Source of the DNA: Isoptericola cucumis
GTDB lineage: Bacteria > Actinomycetota > Actinomycetes > Actinomycetales > Cellulomonadaceae
NCBI RefSeq assembly: GCF_014635665.1
Contig: NZ_BMDG01000002.1
Coordinates: forward strand, 310,001 to 374,000
Direction: 5' to 3'
Length of the DNA: 64,000 nucleotides
Shown piece by piece: positions 1 to 9,580 of the stretch. Within the stretch, counting starts at the first letter, position 1. Every line of letters begins with the position of its first letter. Below the pieces are notes generated by a model. That model saw nothing but the letters and a program-made list of their open reading frames with translations. It ran no database searches and was not told the DNA's origin. The translations under genes were made by a program, and so were the position numbers.

Positions 1-1173
1 CGCGTCTTCTCCGCGTCGTGGAAGCTCGTCACCCCGCTGGCGCTGCTGGCGCTCCTCCTGTCGTGGCCGGGGGCGAGCTGGTTCCTGCTGGTCGCGGTGC
101 CGACCGGGATCGGGCTGCTGCTCGCCGGCCGCTGGGCGAGCCGCACGTGGCTGCACCGGCAGCGCCGGGCGGGCGGATGCGTGACGCTCGTCCTCGCCGT
201 CGGGCTGCGGGACCAGGTGGAACGGCTCGTCCACGAGCTCAACGAGCGCCCGTCCGGCTACCGGGTGGTCGGGGTGTGCGTACCCGTGACCGACGACGTG
301 CGGCCGGGGGAGGAGATCCTGGGCGTGCCGATCGTGGGAGACCTGCGCACCGCCGGCACGATGGCGACGGCGGTCGGCGCCGACTGCGTGGCCGTGAGCG
401 GGTCGGACTGCGTCACGGCCGACGTCGTGCGCCGCCTCGGCTGGGAGCTCGAGCCCGTGGGCGTCGACCTCATGCTGACCGCCGAGCTGGCCGACGTCGC
501 CGGCCCGCGCATCACCGTCACCCCCGAGCAGTCCGTGTCGCTGCTGCACGTGGACGCCCCGCGGTTCACCGGGCCGCGGTACGTGCTGAAGTCCGTCGTG
601 GACTGGATCGGGGCGGCCGTCATCACGCTCGTGCTGCTGCCGGTGCTGGTGGTCGTCGCGGTCGCCGTCAAGCTCACCAGCCCGGGGAAGGTCCTCTTCC
701 GCCAGGACCGGGTCGGGCGCGACGGGCGCACGTTCCGGATGCTGAAGTTCCGCTCCATGCGCGAGGGCGCCGACCGTGAGACCGCCGTGCTCGCCGGCCC
801 CAGCGACGGCGCCGGCGTGCTGTTCAAGCTGCGCGACGACCCCCGCGTGACGCCGCTGGGCCGCGTGCTGCGACGCTGCTCGCTGGACGAGCTGCCCCAG
901 CTGTTCAACGTGCTCGCCGGCCAGATGTCGCTGGTCGGGCCGCGACCGCCCCTGCAGGCGGAGGTGTCGAAGTACGAGGCGCGCATGCGCCGCCGGCTGC
1001 GCGTGAAGCCGGGCATCACCGGGCTGTGGCAGGTGGCCGGGCGCTCCAGCCTCTCCTGGGAGGAGGCCGTGCGGCTGGACGTCTACTACGCGGAGAACTG
1101 GACGCTGATCGGCGACTTCCTCATCCTGCTGCGCACCGCCAAGGCCGTCGTCACCGGCTCCGGCGCGTACTGA
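1..1173 (+). CDS. Exopolysaccharide sugar-phosphate transferase (5' truncated by window edge)
   Basis: Transfers a sugar-1-phosphate from a nucleotide sugar to undecaprenyl phosphate at the membrane, the first step of exopolysaccharide repeat-unit synthesis. The reading frame is open to base 1, so the start lies outside the window and 390 residues are visible. A hydrophobic N-terminal segment and a CoA-binding-like middle region come first. Another membrane helix follows (about 200-225), then the bacterial sugar transferase catalytic domain with the hallmarks FRQDRVG, LKFRSM, LDELPQLFNVL, SLVGPRP and KPGITGLWQV. A second full-length paralogue lies at 4481-5992, so this locus has two initiating transferases, perhaps with different sugars. 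Substrate cannot be read from sequence. Confidence 0.9.
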   Translation, partial: RVFSASWKLVTPLALLALLLSWPGASWFLLVAVPTGIGLLLAGRWASRTWLHRQRRAGGCVTLVLAVGLRDQVERLVHELNERPSGYRVVGVCVPVTDDVRPGEEILGVPIVGDLRTAGTMATAVGADCVAVSGSDCVTADVVRRLGWELEPVGVDLMLTAELADVAGPRITVTPEQSVSLLHVDAPRFTGPRYVLKSVVDWIGAAVITLVLLPVLVVVAVAVKLTSPGKVLFRQDRVGRDGRTFRMLKFRSMREGADRETAVLAGPSDGAGVLFKLRDDPRVTPLGRVLRRCSLDELPQLFNVLAGQMSLVGPRPPLQAEVSKYEARMRRRLRVKPGITGLWQVAGRSSLSWEEAVRLDVYYAENWTLIGDFLILLRTAKAVVTGSGAY

Positions 1174-1200
1174 GCGTCGCCCTTCCGCCCGTCGCCGTGG

Positions 1201-1785
1201 TCACCGGGGCCGGGGCGTGCCGACCGCGCCCGCGCCGCCGTGCAACGAGGTCACCAGACGACCCACCTGACGTCGGAGCCAGGCGTACGACCGCCAGTAC
1301 TCGTCGTCGGGACGCCCGTAGGGGTCGCGGATGTCGTCGTCGCCGTCCTGCCCGAGGAACCGGGGACGGAGCGCGAGCGCGGCGGGCACCAGGGCGGCGA
1401 GACGTTCGGCGTCGGTGGCGCCCTGCACGCTCCCGCCGGGGAGCTCTGCCGCGAGGCGGGACAGCTCGCCGAGCGTGACCGTGTGCCGCACGGCGGAGGG
1501 GTGGAGCGCGAGCGCCGACGCCCGGTGCGCCGCGGTGACCGTGAGGACCAGGTCGGCGCCCGCCATCATCTCCCCCGTCAGAGGGCGGGACCGGAACGGG
1601 CCGAGCTCCACGCCGTCGTCCCTCAGGTGGGCGGCCATCCGCTCGTCGACCGGCCAGCCGGGCAGGCCACGGGTGCCGGCGCTCGAGACGGCGACGCTGT
1701 CGTCCAGCGCGCGGTCGAGCAGGTGCTGCGCCGCGGGCGAGCGGCAGATGTTGCCCGTGCACACGACCAGCACCGAGTACGTCAT
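1201..1785 (-). CDS. Low-molecular-weight protein-tyrosine phosphatase (Wzb/Ptp type)
   Basis: Cytoplasmic phosphatase predicted to dephosphorylate tyrosines, most likely those of the BY-kinase encoded at 10675-12138. The start ATG at 1785 is chosen because it follows a strong GGAGGAGG ribosome site and places the family signature VCTGNICRSPAA (C-x5-R P-loop, catalytic Cys and Arg) directly at the N-terminus. The usual acid Asp is in DPYGRPDDEYW near residue 160. 194 residues is slightly longer than the roughly 150-180 typical of the family. It is encoded opposite to the flanking EPS genes and ends 28 bp from the sugar transferase stop. Confidence 0.9.
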   Translation of the reverse strand: MTYSVLVVCTGNICRSPAAQHLLDRALDDSVAVSSAGTRGLPGWPVDERMAAHLRDDGVELGPFRSRPLTGEMMAGADLVLTVTAAHRASALALHPSAVRHTVTLGELSRLAAELPGGSVQGATDAERLAALVPAALALRPRFLGQDGDDDIRDPYGRPDDEYWRSYAWLRRQVGRLVTSLHGGAGAVGTPRPR

Positions 1786-1889
1786 GCCACCTCCTCCACG
1801 GAAAGGCTCCACCGAGCCGGGCTCGGGCGCCGCGGGTAGCGTGACGGCGATCGACCGCTGCCCGAACCCAGCAGACGACGGGAGAGCTC

Positions 1890-3740
1890 ATGACGCATCC
1901 CGGATGGGGCGAGCGGTGGGCGAACGCCCCGACACCGATGGTCGACATGGACGAGGACAGGGCGCCTTCCGGGCACGGACGCCCCCGCCGGCCCCGGACC
2001 CGGCGTGCGGTCCGCCGCCGTCGGGTGCGTATCGCGATCTGGGTGCTGGTGGTCGTCCTGCTCCTGCTCGCCCTCCTGCTCGCGCGCGTCGTCACGGACG
2101 CCCTGCGCGCCCGGGACTCGCTGGAGCAGGCGGCGACCAAGATCGCCGCGCTCTCGTCGGACGCCGTCGCGGGACGGTCGGACCAGGTCGACGCCGGCCT
2201 CGCAGGGCTCCAGGAGGACACCGCCGAGGCGGTGCAGGCGACGTCGGGCAGCCACTGGTCGTTCGCGGCGCGCCTCCCGGTCGCCGGCTCCACAGCCGAG
2301 GCGGTGGCGACGCTCGCCGAGGTCTCCGACACGCTGGCGCACGGCCCCCTGGAGGACCTGGCGGCCGCGGTCGCCGTGGTGAATCCCGGCGCGCTGGCGC
2401 CCAGCGACGGGCGCCTCGACCTCGAGCCGCTGCGTCAGGTCGCGCCGACCGTGGTCGACGCGGACCGCGACCTCGCGAGCGCCCAGGAGACGGTGACCGC
2501 GATCGACGACACCCTGCTCCCGCAGGTCGACGATGCCGTGGCGCAGGTCGGGGCCCGGCTCGCCGAGGTCCGGTCCACGACCGCCACCGCCGCGCGGGCC
2601 GCGGAGCTCGTCCCGGCCATGCTGGGCGCGCAGGAGGAGCGGCGGTACCTCGTCCTGGTGCAGTCCAACGCCGAGCCCCGCGCGCTCGGTGGCATCCCGG
2701 GCTCGCTGATCCAGCTGCGCGCCGACGACGGGGAGCTGGTGATCGAGGACCAGCGGGCGGCGTCGTCGCTGGGTGTGTTCGACGAGTCGGTGCTCCCGCT
2801 CGACGACTCGGAGTCCGCGCTGTTCGGCGACAAGCTCGCCCGCTTCGCTCAGAACGTCACGATGACCCCCGACTTTCCCCGGGCCGCCGAGCTCGCCCGC
2901 GAGATGTGGCGCGAGCGCACGGGCGTCACGGTCGACGGCGTGCTCTCGATGGACCCGGTGGCGCTCGCGGACGTCCTCGCCGCGGACGGCCCGCTCCAGG
3001 TGCCGGACGGCGACGAGCTGGCGGGGGAGCAGCTCGCCCGGTACCTGCTCCACGACGTCTACGTCCGGCACCCGGAACCGGACGACCAGGACGAGGTCTT
3101 CGCCGACGTCACCCAGGAGGCGTTCGAGCGTGTCATGGCCGGCGAGGGCGACACGGCCCGGCTCATGGACGCGTTGGCGGGCAGCGCCCGCGAGGGGCGC
3201 GTCATGCTCTGGTCGGCGGACGGCGCCGAGCAGGCCCAGCTCGACGGGACGGTGCTGGACGGGGCGCTGCGGGGGGTCCAGGGGGACGAAACCCCCGTCG
3301 TCGGCGTGTATGCGCAGATGACCCGCGCGGCCAAGATGGGCTGGTACCTGGACTCGGACGTCGACGTGGAGGTCGTGGCCGACCGGCCGGACGGCTCGCA
3401 CGAGCTCGCCGTGACCGTCACGCACACGAACTCCGCGACCGCCGACGAGGTGCGCGGTCTGCCCGCATATGTCACGGGAATGGACGAGGAAAATCCTGGT
3501 GAGCTGCGGATGAACTCGCTGGTCTACGCCCCCGCCGGGGGGCGAATTGTGTCCGCACGCGACGCAGAGGGGAATGTCGGTCTTTTCCCGCAGGTGCATC
3601 ATCACCTCATTGTCGGAGCGCGTTCATTGAGTTTGTCTCCTGGCGAGACAAGCGCTGTGACCTATGTCATGATCACCGGGAAGCATCAATCCGATGATGT
3701 CGTCGTCAGGTCGACCCCGGGTGCCCGCGCAGAGCGTTGA
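1890..3740 (+). CDS. DUF4012 domain membrane protein of the EPS locus
   Basis: Function unknown; DUF4012 proteins recur in actinobacterial polysaccharide loci. The 616-residue protein has a basic cytosolic N-terminus, one transmembrane helix at about 47-66 and a large extracytoplasmic region. Its core includes the segment LVLVQSNAEPRALGGI near residues 252-267, typical of the family. ATG at 1890 follows GGGAGAG at good spacing. The last 80 or so codons (about 3470-3700) use noticeably more A/T-ending codons than the rest of the gene, a compositional break that continues into the next gene. Likely a surface-exposed assembly or anchoring factor, but that role is inference from context. Confidence 0.75.
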   Translation: MTHPGWGERWANAPTPMVDMDEDRAPSGHGRPRRPRTRRAVRRRRVRIAIWVLVVVLLLLALLLARVVTDALRARDSLEQAATKIAALSSDAVAGRSDQVDAGLAGLQEDTAEAVQATSGSHWSFAARLPVAGSTAEAVATLAEVSDTLAHGPLEDLAAAVAVVNPGALAPSDGRLDLEPLRQVAPTVVDADRDLASAQETVTAIDDTLLPQVDDAVAQVGARLAEVRSTTATAARAAELVPAMLGAQEERRYLVLVQSNAEPRALGGIPGSLIQLRADDGELVIEDQRAASSLGVFDESVLPLDDSESALFGDKLARFAQNVTMTPDFPRAAELAREMWRERTGVTVDGVLSMDPVALADVLAADGPLQVPDGDELAGEQLARYLLHDVYVRHPEPDDQDEVFADVTQEAFERVMAGEGDTARLMDALAGSAREGRVMLWSADGAEQAQLDGTVLDGALRGVQGDETPVVGVYAQMTRAAKMGWYLDSDVDVEVVADRPDGSHELAVTVTHTNSATADEVRGLPAYVTGMDEENPGELRMNSLVYAPAGGRIVSARDAEGNVGLFPQVHHHLIVGARSLSLSPGETSAVTYVMITGKHQSDDVVVRSTPGARAER

Positions 3741-3848
3741 GGCGATGCCTTTCCAACTGATTTGGTTGAGGAGCGCCCCGTTGGGCGCCAGACGGGTGCG
3801 CCGAGCCGCGCACTTACCCCACACTTCGCCACACAGGGGACAGAGAGC

Positions 3849-4457
3849 ATGATCCGACGTCTTGTCGCCTTTGTCGGGGCACTTGCCACATTGATGGTGA
3901 TCCCGACCGCGGCTGCCATTGCAGACACCGACGACTTCACCTATTCGCCCGACGAGTACTCCATGACCGTCAGCGTCACCACCGCGACGGTCGGTGTGCC
4001 GTTCGCGGTCAACCTTTCCGGTCCCGCCGGAAATGCGTCGTTCACGCTCGAGATCCCAGGGGTCGACGACGACGCGATCGAGGTCGCCGGCGCGCAGACC
4101 GCCGTGACGACCGACGGGGCGGCGTCGTTCTCCGTCACCCTCCCGGAGGAGGGTACGTACACCCTCACCGGGACCGACGCCGAGGGGCAGGTCGTGGGCT
4201 CCGCGAGCGTGACCGCGGTGGCGGCAGGCTCCGACGGCGGGGGCGTCGGGTCCGTGACCGACGACGGCACCGTCGGCGTGAGCGCCGAGGACGGCTCCGA
4301 CGGCGGCATCCTCGCGGTGACCGGTGCGTCCAGCGCGCCGTACCTGCTCGCGGCAGCCGGCCTCCTGGTCGCCGGCCTGGTCGCCCTCCTCGCCGCCCGC
4401 GCCCGGAGCCGCCGGGCTGCCCGGTCCGAGCCGGGTCGCAGCGGCAGCTCGTTGTGA
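3849..4457 (+). CDS. Secreted surface protein with LAXTG sorting signal
   Basis: A 202-residue exported protein. The start ATG at 3849 is preferred over an upstream in-frame start at 3762 because it begins a clear signal peptide (MIRRL, hydrophobic core, AAAIA cleavage-type end near 27) and follows AGGGGA. The mature part is Thr/Val/Asp rich with an Ig-like beta composition. The C-terminus has LAVTG (residues 155-159), a hydrophobic helix and an Arg-rich tail. This is the LAXTG class that actinobacterial class E sortases recognise. No sortase is in the window. Position between the DUF4012 gene and a sugar transferase suggests a role at the polysaccharide surface; function unknown. Confidence 0.75.
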   Translation: MIRRLVAFVGALATLMVIPTAAAIADTDDFTYSPDEYSMTVSVTTATVGVPFAVNLSGPAGNASFTLEIPGVDDDAIEVAGAQTAVTTDGAASFSVTLPEEGTYTLTGTDAEGQVVGSASVTAVAAGSDGGGVGSVTDDGTVGVSAEDGSDGGILAVTGASSAPYLLAAAGLLVAGLVALLAARARSRRAARSEPGRSGSSL

Positions 4458-4480
4458 GGTGAGCGGGAGGAACTGTCCCG

Positions 4481-5992
4481 ATGACGGTCGAGAAGGACGT
4501 CACGCCCGTCCAGGGCAGCTCGGTCATCCATAAACCCCAGGTCTGGGGCGGCGTCGCGCCGGTCGCGCGGCCGCCCCGGGCCAGGGAAGCCTGGCAGTCG
4601 GCGCTCGTCTCGCGGGCGCTGCTCGTCGACGTGGCGGCGATCGTCGTCGCGGTCGCGGCGGCCTACCTGGTGCGCTTCGACCTCGAGGTCGACGTGGGGC
4701 TGCTGGAGCCGCGCGGCGGGCAGTACCTGCTGATCTCCGTGGTCCTGGTCGAGGCATGGGTGCTCGCGCTCGGCGTCGGCGGCGCCCGCAGCCACCGGGT
4801 GCTGGGATCCGGTCGCGAAGAGGTCGTGCGCGCCGTGCGAGCCTCGCTCGCGCTCTTCGGGCTCGTGGCGGTGATCTGCTACCTGCTGAAGTTCGACCTT
4901 GCCCGCTCGTACGTCGCGGTGGCGCTGCCCGTCGGCCTCGCCCTCCTGCTGGCCGGCCGGGCGCTCCTCGCACGGCGCCTGCACGCCGATCGCGCGCGAG
5001 GGGAGTACCGCCGGCGCACCCTGCTGGTCGGCGCGCTCGACACCGTCCACGACCTCGGTGTGCGCATGCGTCGCGCGCGCGCGGCCGGCTTCGACGTCGT
5101 CGGGGTCTGCGTGCCGGGCGGTGCCGCGGTGGCGTCGCCGCTGCCCGACGTCCCGGTGCTCGGAGACGTCCGGGAGGCGCCGGACATCGCGCGGAGGTCA
5201 GGCATCGACGCGGTCGCCGTCACTGCCTCCGACACGGCCACGACCCAGATGATCAAGCAGTTCGCGTGGGACCTCGAACCGACCGGGGCGGACCTGCTGG
5301 TCGTCCCCGGCCTCGCGGACGTCGCGAGTCCCCGCCTCCTGGTGACGCCGGTCGACGGGGTCCCCGTGGTCCAGGTCGCCCCGCCCGGCTACACCGGCAC
5401 CCAGCACGTGCTGAAGCGCGCCTTCGACGTCGCGGTCGCAGGGATCGGCCTGGTGCTCGTCGCGCTGCCGCTGCTCCTCGTCGCCGGCGTCGTCCGCCTC
5501 ACCAGTCCGGGCCCAGCCCTCTTCCGGCAGGAGCGCATCGGGCTGAACGGTGAGCCGTTCACCCTCTACAAGCTGCGCACCATGCGCCTCGGCGCCGAGG
5601 CGCAGCTCGCCGAGGCCCTCGACGGTGTGGCCGGGGTCTTCTACAAGCCCAAGGCCGACCCTCGGGTCACCCGCTTCGGCCGATTCCTGCGCCGGTACTC
5701 GATCGACGAGTTCCCTCAGCTGCTCAACGTGCTCAAGGGGGACATGAGCCTCGTCGGACCGCGGCCGCAGGTCGCGTTCGAGGTCGCGCAGTACGACGAC
5801 GCTCTACGACGCCGGCTTCTCGTCAAGCCCGGCCTGACGGGGCTCTGGCAGGTGAGCGGTCGTAACGACCTGCCGCTCGACCAGAGCACGCGACTGGACC
5901 TGTATTACGTGGAGAACTGGACGCTCGTCGGCGACATCGGGATCCTGCTCCGCACCGCACGGGCGGTGCTCAGCCCTGACGGGGCCTACTGA
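4481..5992 (+). CDS. Exopolysaccharide biosynthesis polyprenyl glycosylphosphotransferase
   Basis: Full-length paralogue of the gene at the window start: a 503-residue membrane enzyme that loads the first sugar phosphate onto the lipid carrier. Four N-terminal transmembrane helices (about 43-170) are followed by a Rossmann-like CoA-binding-type region. A fifth helix near 310-335 precedes the catalytic domain with FRQERIGLNGEPF, YKLRTMR, IDEFPQLLNVLKGDMSLVG and KPGLTGLWQVSGR. Its stop codon overlaps the 3' end of the convergent flippase gene by 7 bp, so transcripts of the two genes would be antisense at their ends. Confidence 0.92.
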   Translation: MTVEKDVTPVQGSSVIHKPQVWGGVAPVARPPRAREAWQSALVSRALLVDVAAIVVAVAAAYLVRFDLEVDVGLLEPRGGQYLLISVVLVEAWVLALGVGGARSHRVLGSGREEVVRAVRASLALFGLVAVICYLLKFDLARSYVAVALPVGLALLLAGRALLARRLHADRARGEYRRRTLLVGALDTVHDLGVRMRRARAAGFDVVGVCVPGGAAVASPLPDVPVLGDVREAPDIARRSGIDAVAVTASDTATTQMIKQFAWDLEPTGADLLVVPGLADVASPRLLVTPVDGVPVVQVAPPGYTGTQHVLKRAFDVAVAGIGLVLVALPLLLVAGVVRLTSPGPALFRQERIGLNGEPFTLYKLRTMRLGAEAQLAEALDGVAGVFYKPKADPRVTRFGRFLRRYSIDEFPQLLNVLKGDMSLVGPRPQVAFEVAQYDDALRRRLLVKPGLTGLWQVSGRNDLPLDQSTRLDLYYVENWTLVGDIGILLRTARAVLSPDGAY

Positions 5993-7494
5993 CGGCCTGG
6001 GCCGGAGCCCTCAGATCCGGTGGAACGCCTGAGGAGCCGTGTGCTGCGCCAGACGGTCGCGAGGTCACGGCGCAGCGTCGGCCAGCTCAGCGCCACGACG
6101 CCGAGGGTCGCGACGGTGCTGCCGAGGCCGACCGCGATCTCTGCCCATGGTCCGGCGAGGTCGAGTCGTGACGCGACGACGCTGCCCACGGTGGCGGCGG
6201 TCCCGTGCGCGACGACAGCACGGAAGGCGACGCCGAACAGCTGGCCGGCCGGGGCGTCGTTCGTCCGACGGATCCAGAGCAGGCCTGCCAGCCAGGTGAC
6301 GACGGCCGACGCGGCCACGCCACCCGCCACACCTGTCATTCCGCCGACCGATCCGACGACGATGGCAACCAGCAGCAGCGGGCGGGTGACGAGGGTGAAG
6401 ACGAACAGCGCGCGTGTACGACCCGTCGACAGCAGGACCCAGGTGGTCGGCTGTGTCGCCGTCTCGAAGACAGCGGCGATCATCAGCAGCGTCAGGACGG
6501 GCGCTGCCGGCGCCCAGGAGGGCCCGAGCACGATGTCGACGAGCGGTGAGGCCATCGCTGCGGCCACCGTGCAGATCGGTGTGAGCGCGTGCAGCAGGAT
6601 CGTCTGGCCTCGTCGCACGAACGGCCAGAACTCGTCCTTCTCGTCCTGCAGGCGGGCCAGGATCGTCAGGGCGACGCGCTGCGCCGGGTACGTGAGCTGC
6701 CGCATGGGAAGGGCCATCAGCTGGAACGCCCGGTTGTAGAGTCCGGCCGAGACCGCGCCGAACCGGAAGCCGACCACGATCGTGTCGGCGGCGCGACACG
6801 TCTGCTCGACCAGCTGGCTGGCGAGAAGATGGAGGCCGTAGGACACGAGCGGGCGGATGCTCACCCGGCGATGGGGGAGACGCGGTACCCAACCCGCGAC
6901 GCCGGCCGAGCCGACGCAGATCACCAGGGCGATCGCGAGGTTCTGCCCTACCAGGGCCCAGTAGGCGCCTCCGAGCAGGGCGATGGCGACCGCGGTGACG
7001 AGGCCGGCGACCTGGCCGACGACGTCGATCCCCGCAGCGGCCGTGAATCGCATCTCCCGCACGATGCTTGCGCTGTACTGGGTGGTCATTCCCCCCAGCA
7101 CGAACGTCAGGGCGAGCCACCGCGTGACCTCGGTCAGGGTGGGCTCGCCGTAGAACGCCGCAACCAGCGGCGCGAGGAGGTAGAGCGTCGCTCCGGTGGC
7201 GCAACCGAGTGCCGTGTTGAGCCAGAACAGGTTGTCGCGCTCCTCCTCGGACAGCGTCGCGGCCTGGATCGCAGCGTTCGCCATCCCGCCCTCCCGCACG
7301 ACGTCGCCGATACGCACCACAGCGGCGGCCATCGCCACCAGCCCGAAGTCCTCGGGCAGGAGGAGTCGGGCGAGGACGACCAGCGATATCCCCTGAACGC
7401 CTGCCCGCACGAGCTGTCCGACGAGTGTCGAGACGCCGCCGCGGGCGGCGATTCCTCCGAGGCGGCGCGGGCCACCCACAGCGCCGCCCGTCAT
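5986..7494 (-). CDS. Wzx-like oligosaccharide flippase (MOP superfamily)
   Basis: Predicted 502-residue polytopic membrane protein that flips lipid-linked repeat units across the membrane. The start ATG at 7494 is set by the ATGA overlap with the stop of the upstream polymerase gene, and begins MTGGAVGGPRR. The family pattern near the N-terminus is visible (VLARLLLPEDFGLVAMA, about residues 38-54), followed by NxALG-type helices as in the Wzx/RfbX and lipopolysaccharide biosynthesis protein families; about 12-14 hydrophobic segments. It is the last gene of a four-gene translationally coupled operon reading leftward. Confidence 0.85.
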   Translation of the reverse strand: MTGGAVGGPRRLGGIAARGGVSTLVGQLVRAGVQGISLVVLARLLLPEDFGLVAMAAAVVRIGDVVREGGMANAAIQAATLSEEERDNLFWLNTALGCATGATLYLLAPLVAAFYGEPTLTEVTRWLALTFVLGGMTTQYSASIVREMRFTAAAGIDVVGQVAGLVTAVAIALLGGAYWALVGQNLAIALVICVGSAGVAGWVPRLPHRRVSIRPLVSYGLHLLASQLVEQTCRAADTIVVGFRFGAVSAGLYNRAFQLMALPMRQLTYPAQRVALTILARLQDEKDEFWPFVRRGQTILLHALTPICTVAAAMASPLVDIVLGPSWAPAAPVLTLLMIAAVFETATQPTTWVLLSTGRTRALFVFTLVTRPLLLVAIVVGSVGGMTGVAGGVAASAVVTWLAGLLWIRRTNDAPAGQLFGVAFRAVVAHGTAATVGSVVASRLDLAGPWAEIAVGLGSTVATLGVVALSWPTLRRDLATVWRSTRLLRRSTGSEGSGPGRQ

Positions 7495-8762
7495 GCGGTG
7501 GAGGCGGCACGTGGTGTTGCGGGCGGGTTGCCGTACGCGAGGGCGATGGGCACGGCGAGGCCGACGACGAAGTACAGCTCGTTGTGGCTCGAGTAGAGCG
7601 ACGTGGCGACGACCAGGGCGACCAGAAACATGGCCATCACCCATTCCCTTCTGCGAACGAGGGCGAGCGCGGTCCGTGCCAGGACCGCGAGGTACAGGAG
7701 CGCGACCCACAGCGGGAACTCCAGGACGATCGAGCCCAGCGTCGAGTGGAGCGGCGCCGTGCCCTCCAAGATGGCCTGGTAGACCAAGGGATCCTTGACG
7801 GCGATGCTCGTGAGGTCGACCTGGCTCCCTGCCACGGAGTTCGAGAAACCCCCGGGTGTAACTCCGAGCAGCAGGTTCCATGCACTGTCCATCTTGAGCT
7901 GTGCGCCGAGCGAGAGCAGCTCGAGGTGAGAGGCCGTCGATGCGGACGTCGACTCGCCCGGAGCCAGCACCCGCTCGAAGACGGTGAACTGCGCCGCCGC
8001 GCGCGCTGCAAGCAGCCCGGGGAGCACGACGGCGGCGAGCAACACGAGATGCGCCCCGTACACCTGCCACACCTTGACCGCGTGGGCGCGAACCAGGCGG
8101 TACTCGGTCACGAAGGCCAGCGCGAGCAACGGAGCGAAGAAGAAGGGCATCCTGGAATAGGTGATCAGGGCGAGGGCGAAGAAGCCGAGGGCGACGAGCA
8201 GCCGGAGCGGCGTGCGGAGGAATCGCAGCGAGGCGAAGGCGAGAAAGCACGCTGCCACGGCGGCGTGCGAGTTGTCGTCGAAACCGAGGTCCGGAATCTC
8301 GGTTCCCGTCCAGCGGTCGTGGGCGAGCATCGCCACGAGCACCACCGCGGTCACGGGGATGGCGTGGCGGACCCCGTGCGACAGGGCGTCCGCGGCGCCG
8401 TGGTCACGGCTGGCCCGGTAGACGGCGACCAGGTAGACCGTGGCGAGCACGAAGTAGATCATGTGCGTAGGCAGGATCCGGGCGCCGTACTGCAACGAGA
8501 TCGACAGCGACGCGACCGCCACGGAGGCGACGCCCGCCAGGATCAGGATCACGTCGCGGGCTCGCAGGAGCCGGGGATAGGCCACGAAGAGCAAGGCGAT
8601 CCCGACGACCTGCGCGATGTTGGAGACGGCGAGCCGGTCCGCCAGCTTCATCCCGAAGAGCATCCCGACCATCACGATCACGGTCGACGCCGCGACGAGT
8701 CGCGCCGCGCGGTCGACGTCGTGAGGTGCCGCCGCCTGCACCGGGTCGGCGACGGCTGTCAT
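7491..8762 (-). CDS. Wzy-like O-antigen/EPS polymerase
   Basis: A 423-residue protein with roughly ten to twelve hydrophobic helices and one large polar loop (about residues 255-345). This is the topology of Wzy/O-antigen ligase family polymerases that join repeat units outside the membrane. The helix-loop segment around YSRMPFFFAPLLAL resembles the region before the periplasmic loop in this family. Sequence identity in the family is low, so the call rests on topology and on its place between a glycosyltransferase and the flippase. It overlaps both neighbours by 4 bp (ATGA). Confidence 0.7.
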   Translation of the reverse strand: MTAVADPVQAAAPHDVDRAARLVAASTVIVMVGMLFGMKLADRLAVSNIAQVVGIALLFVAYPRLLRARDVILILAGVASVAVASLSISLQYGARILPTHMIYFVLATVYLVAVYRASRDHGAADALSHGVRHAIPVTAVVLVAMLAHDRWTGTEIPDLGFDDNSHAAVAACFLAFASLRFLRTPLRLLVALGFFALALITYSRMPFFFAPLLALAFVTEYRLVRAHAVKVWQVYGAHLVLLAAVVLPGLLAARAAAQFTVFERVLAPGESTSASTASHLELLSLGAQLKMDSAWNLLLGVTPGGFSNSVAGSQVDLTSIAVKDPLVYQAILEGTAPLHSTLGSIVLEFPLWVALLYLAVLARTALALVRRREWVMAMFLVALVVATSLYSSHNELYFVVGLAVPIALAYGNPPATPRAASTA

Positions 8763-9580
8763 GCAGATCCTTCGACGCGTACCGCACGCGCCCGACCGAC
8801 CGTGGTGCGGACGGAGCGCAGCGCCGGCCGGACCAACCCGCGGGCCGTGGTGCGTGCGAGCGCGACGGGGTCTCGCGCGAACAACCGCCAGTGTCGCCCC
8901 ATGATGCGACGGATGCTGGCGTCTCTGACCCGAGCGTCACCGCGGGTGATGGAGTCCTCGGACATGAACTTGTCCGCCACGACGACCGGCACGTGCAGAA
9001 GCCGGGCGTTCGTCCTCTCGATCAGGGACAACCACAGGTCCCAGTCCTGGAACCGCCGGAGGCCATGGTCGAATCGCACGACCTGGAGCAGGGCTGCGTC
9101 GAGGATCGCGGACTGGGTGGAGAACCGGTTCGTCAGCCGGAGCGCACGCCGGGGATCGCCGACGGGGCGTGGTGGCTCGAGCCTCGGGCTCGACCCGGCC
9201 CACGCCCGGCACGTCCCGAAGACCACGGTGTCGGGGCCGGCCCAGGGCCGCAGGTGCTCCACGAAGGTGGGCATCCATCGGTCGTCGCTGTCCTGGAACG
9301 CGACGAGGTCGCCCTCGGACTCGGCGATGCCCCGGTTCCGTGCGGCGGTCGCACCGAGGTGCGGCTGCTGCACCAGCCGGACGCGGGAGTCCCTCTCTGC
9401 TGCTTCCGCCACGATCGCGGGAGTGCTGTCGGAGGACCCGTCGTCGACGACGACGAGCTCGTGCACGGGGACGGTCTGCTCGAGCACACTGTCGATCGCT
9501 GCGGGCAGCGTCTCCGCGCGGTCGTAGGTCGGCAGCACGACGCTGACCCGGTCGTGCGTCGCCCTCGACGTCTCGCTCAT
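8759..9580 (-). CDS. Family 2 glycosyltransferase
   Basis: A 273-residue GT-A fold glycosyltransferase predicted to add one sugar to the lipid-linked repeat unit at the cytoplasmic face. The N-terminus VSVVLPTYDRAETL and the diphosphonucleotide-binding VVVDDGSSD are typical of GT2, and the DxD-like FQDSDDRW lies near residue 92. A second motif RRFQDWDLWLSL (about 183-194) supplies the catalytic ED-type acid. Start ATG 9580 overlaps the upstream gene stop as ATGA; a longer in-frame extension upstream lies inside that gene and is rejected. No membrane helices. Confidence 0.9.
   Translation of the reverse strand: MSETSRATHDRVSVVLPTYDRAETLPAAIDSVLEQTVPVHELVVVDDGSSDSTPAIVAEAAERDSRVRLVQQPHLGATAARNRGIAESEGDLVAFQDSDDRWMPTFVEHLRPWAGPDTVVFGTCRAWAGSSPRLEPPRPVGDPRRALRLTNRFSTQSAILDAALLQVVRFDHGLRRFQDWDLWLSLIERTNARLLHVPVVVADKFMSEDSITRGDARVRDASIRRIMGRHWRLFARDPVALARTTARGLVRPALRSVRTTVGRARAVRVEGSA

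Noticed and set aside
5986-5992. 7-bp overlap of convergent genes as a regulatory feature
   Set aside because: Small convergent overlaps are common in compact high-GC genomes; nothing more supports a function.
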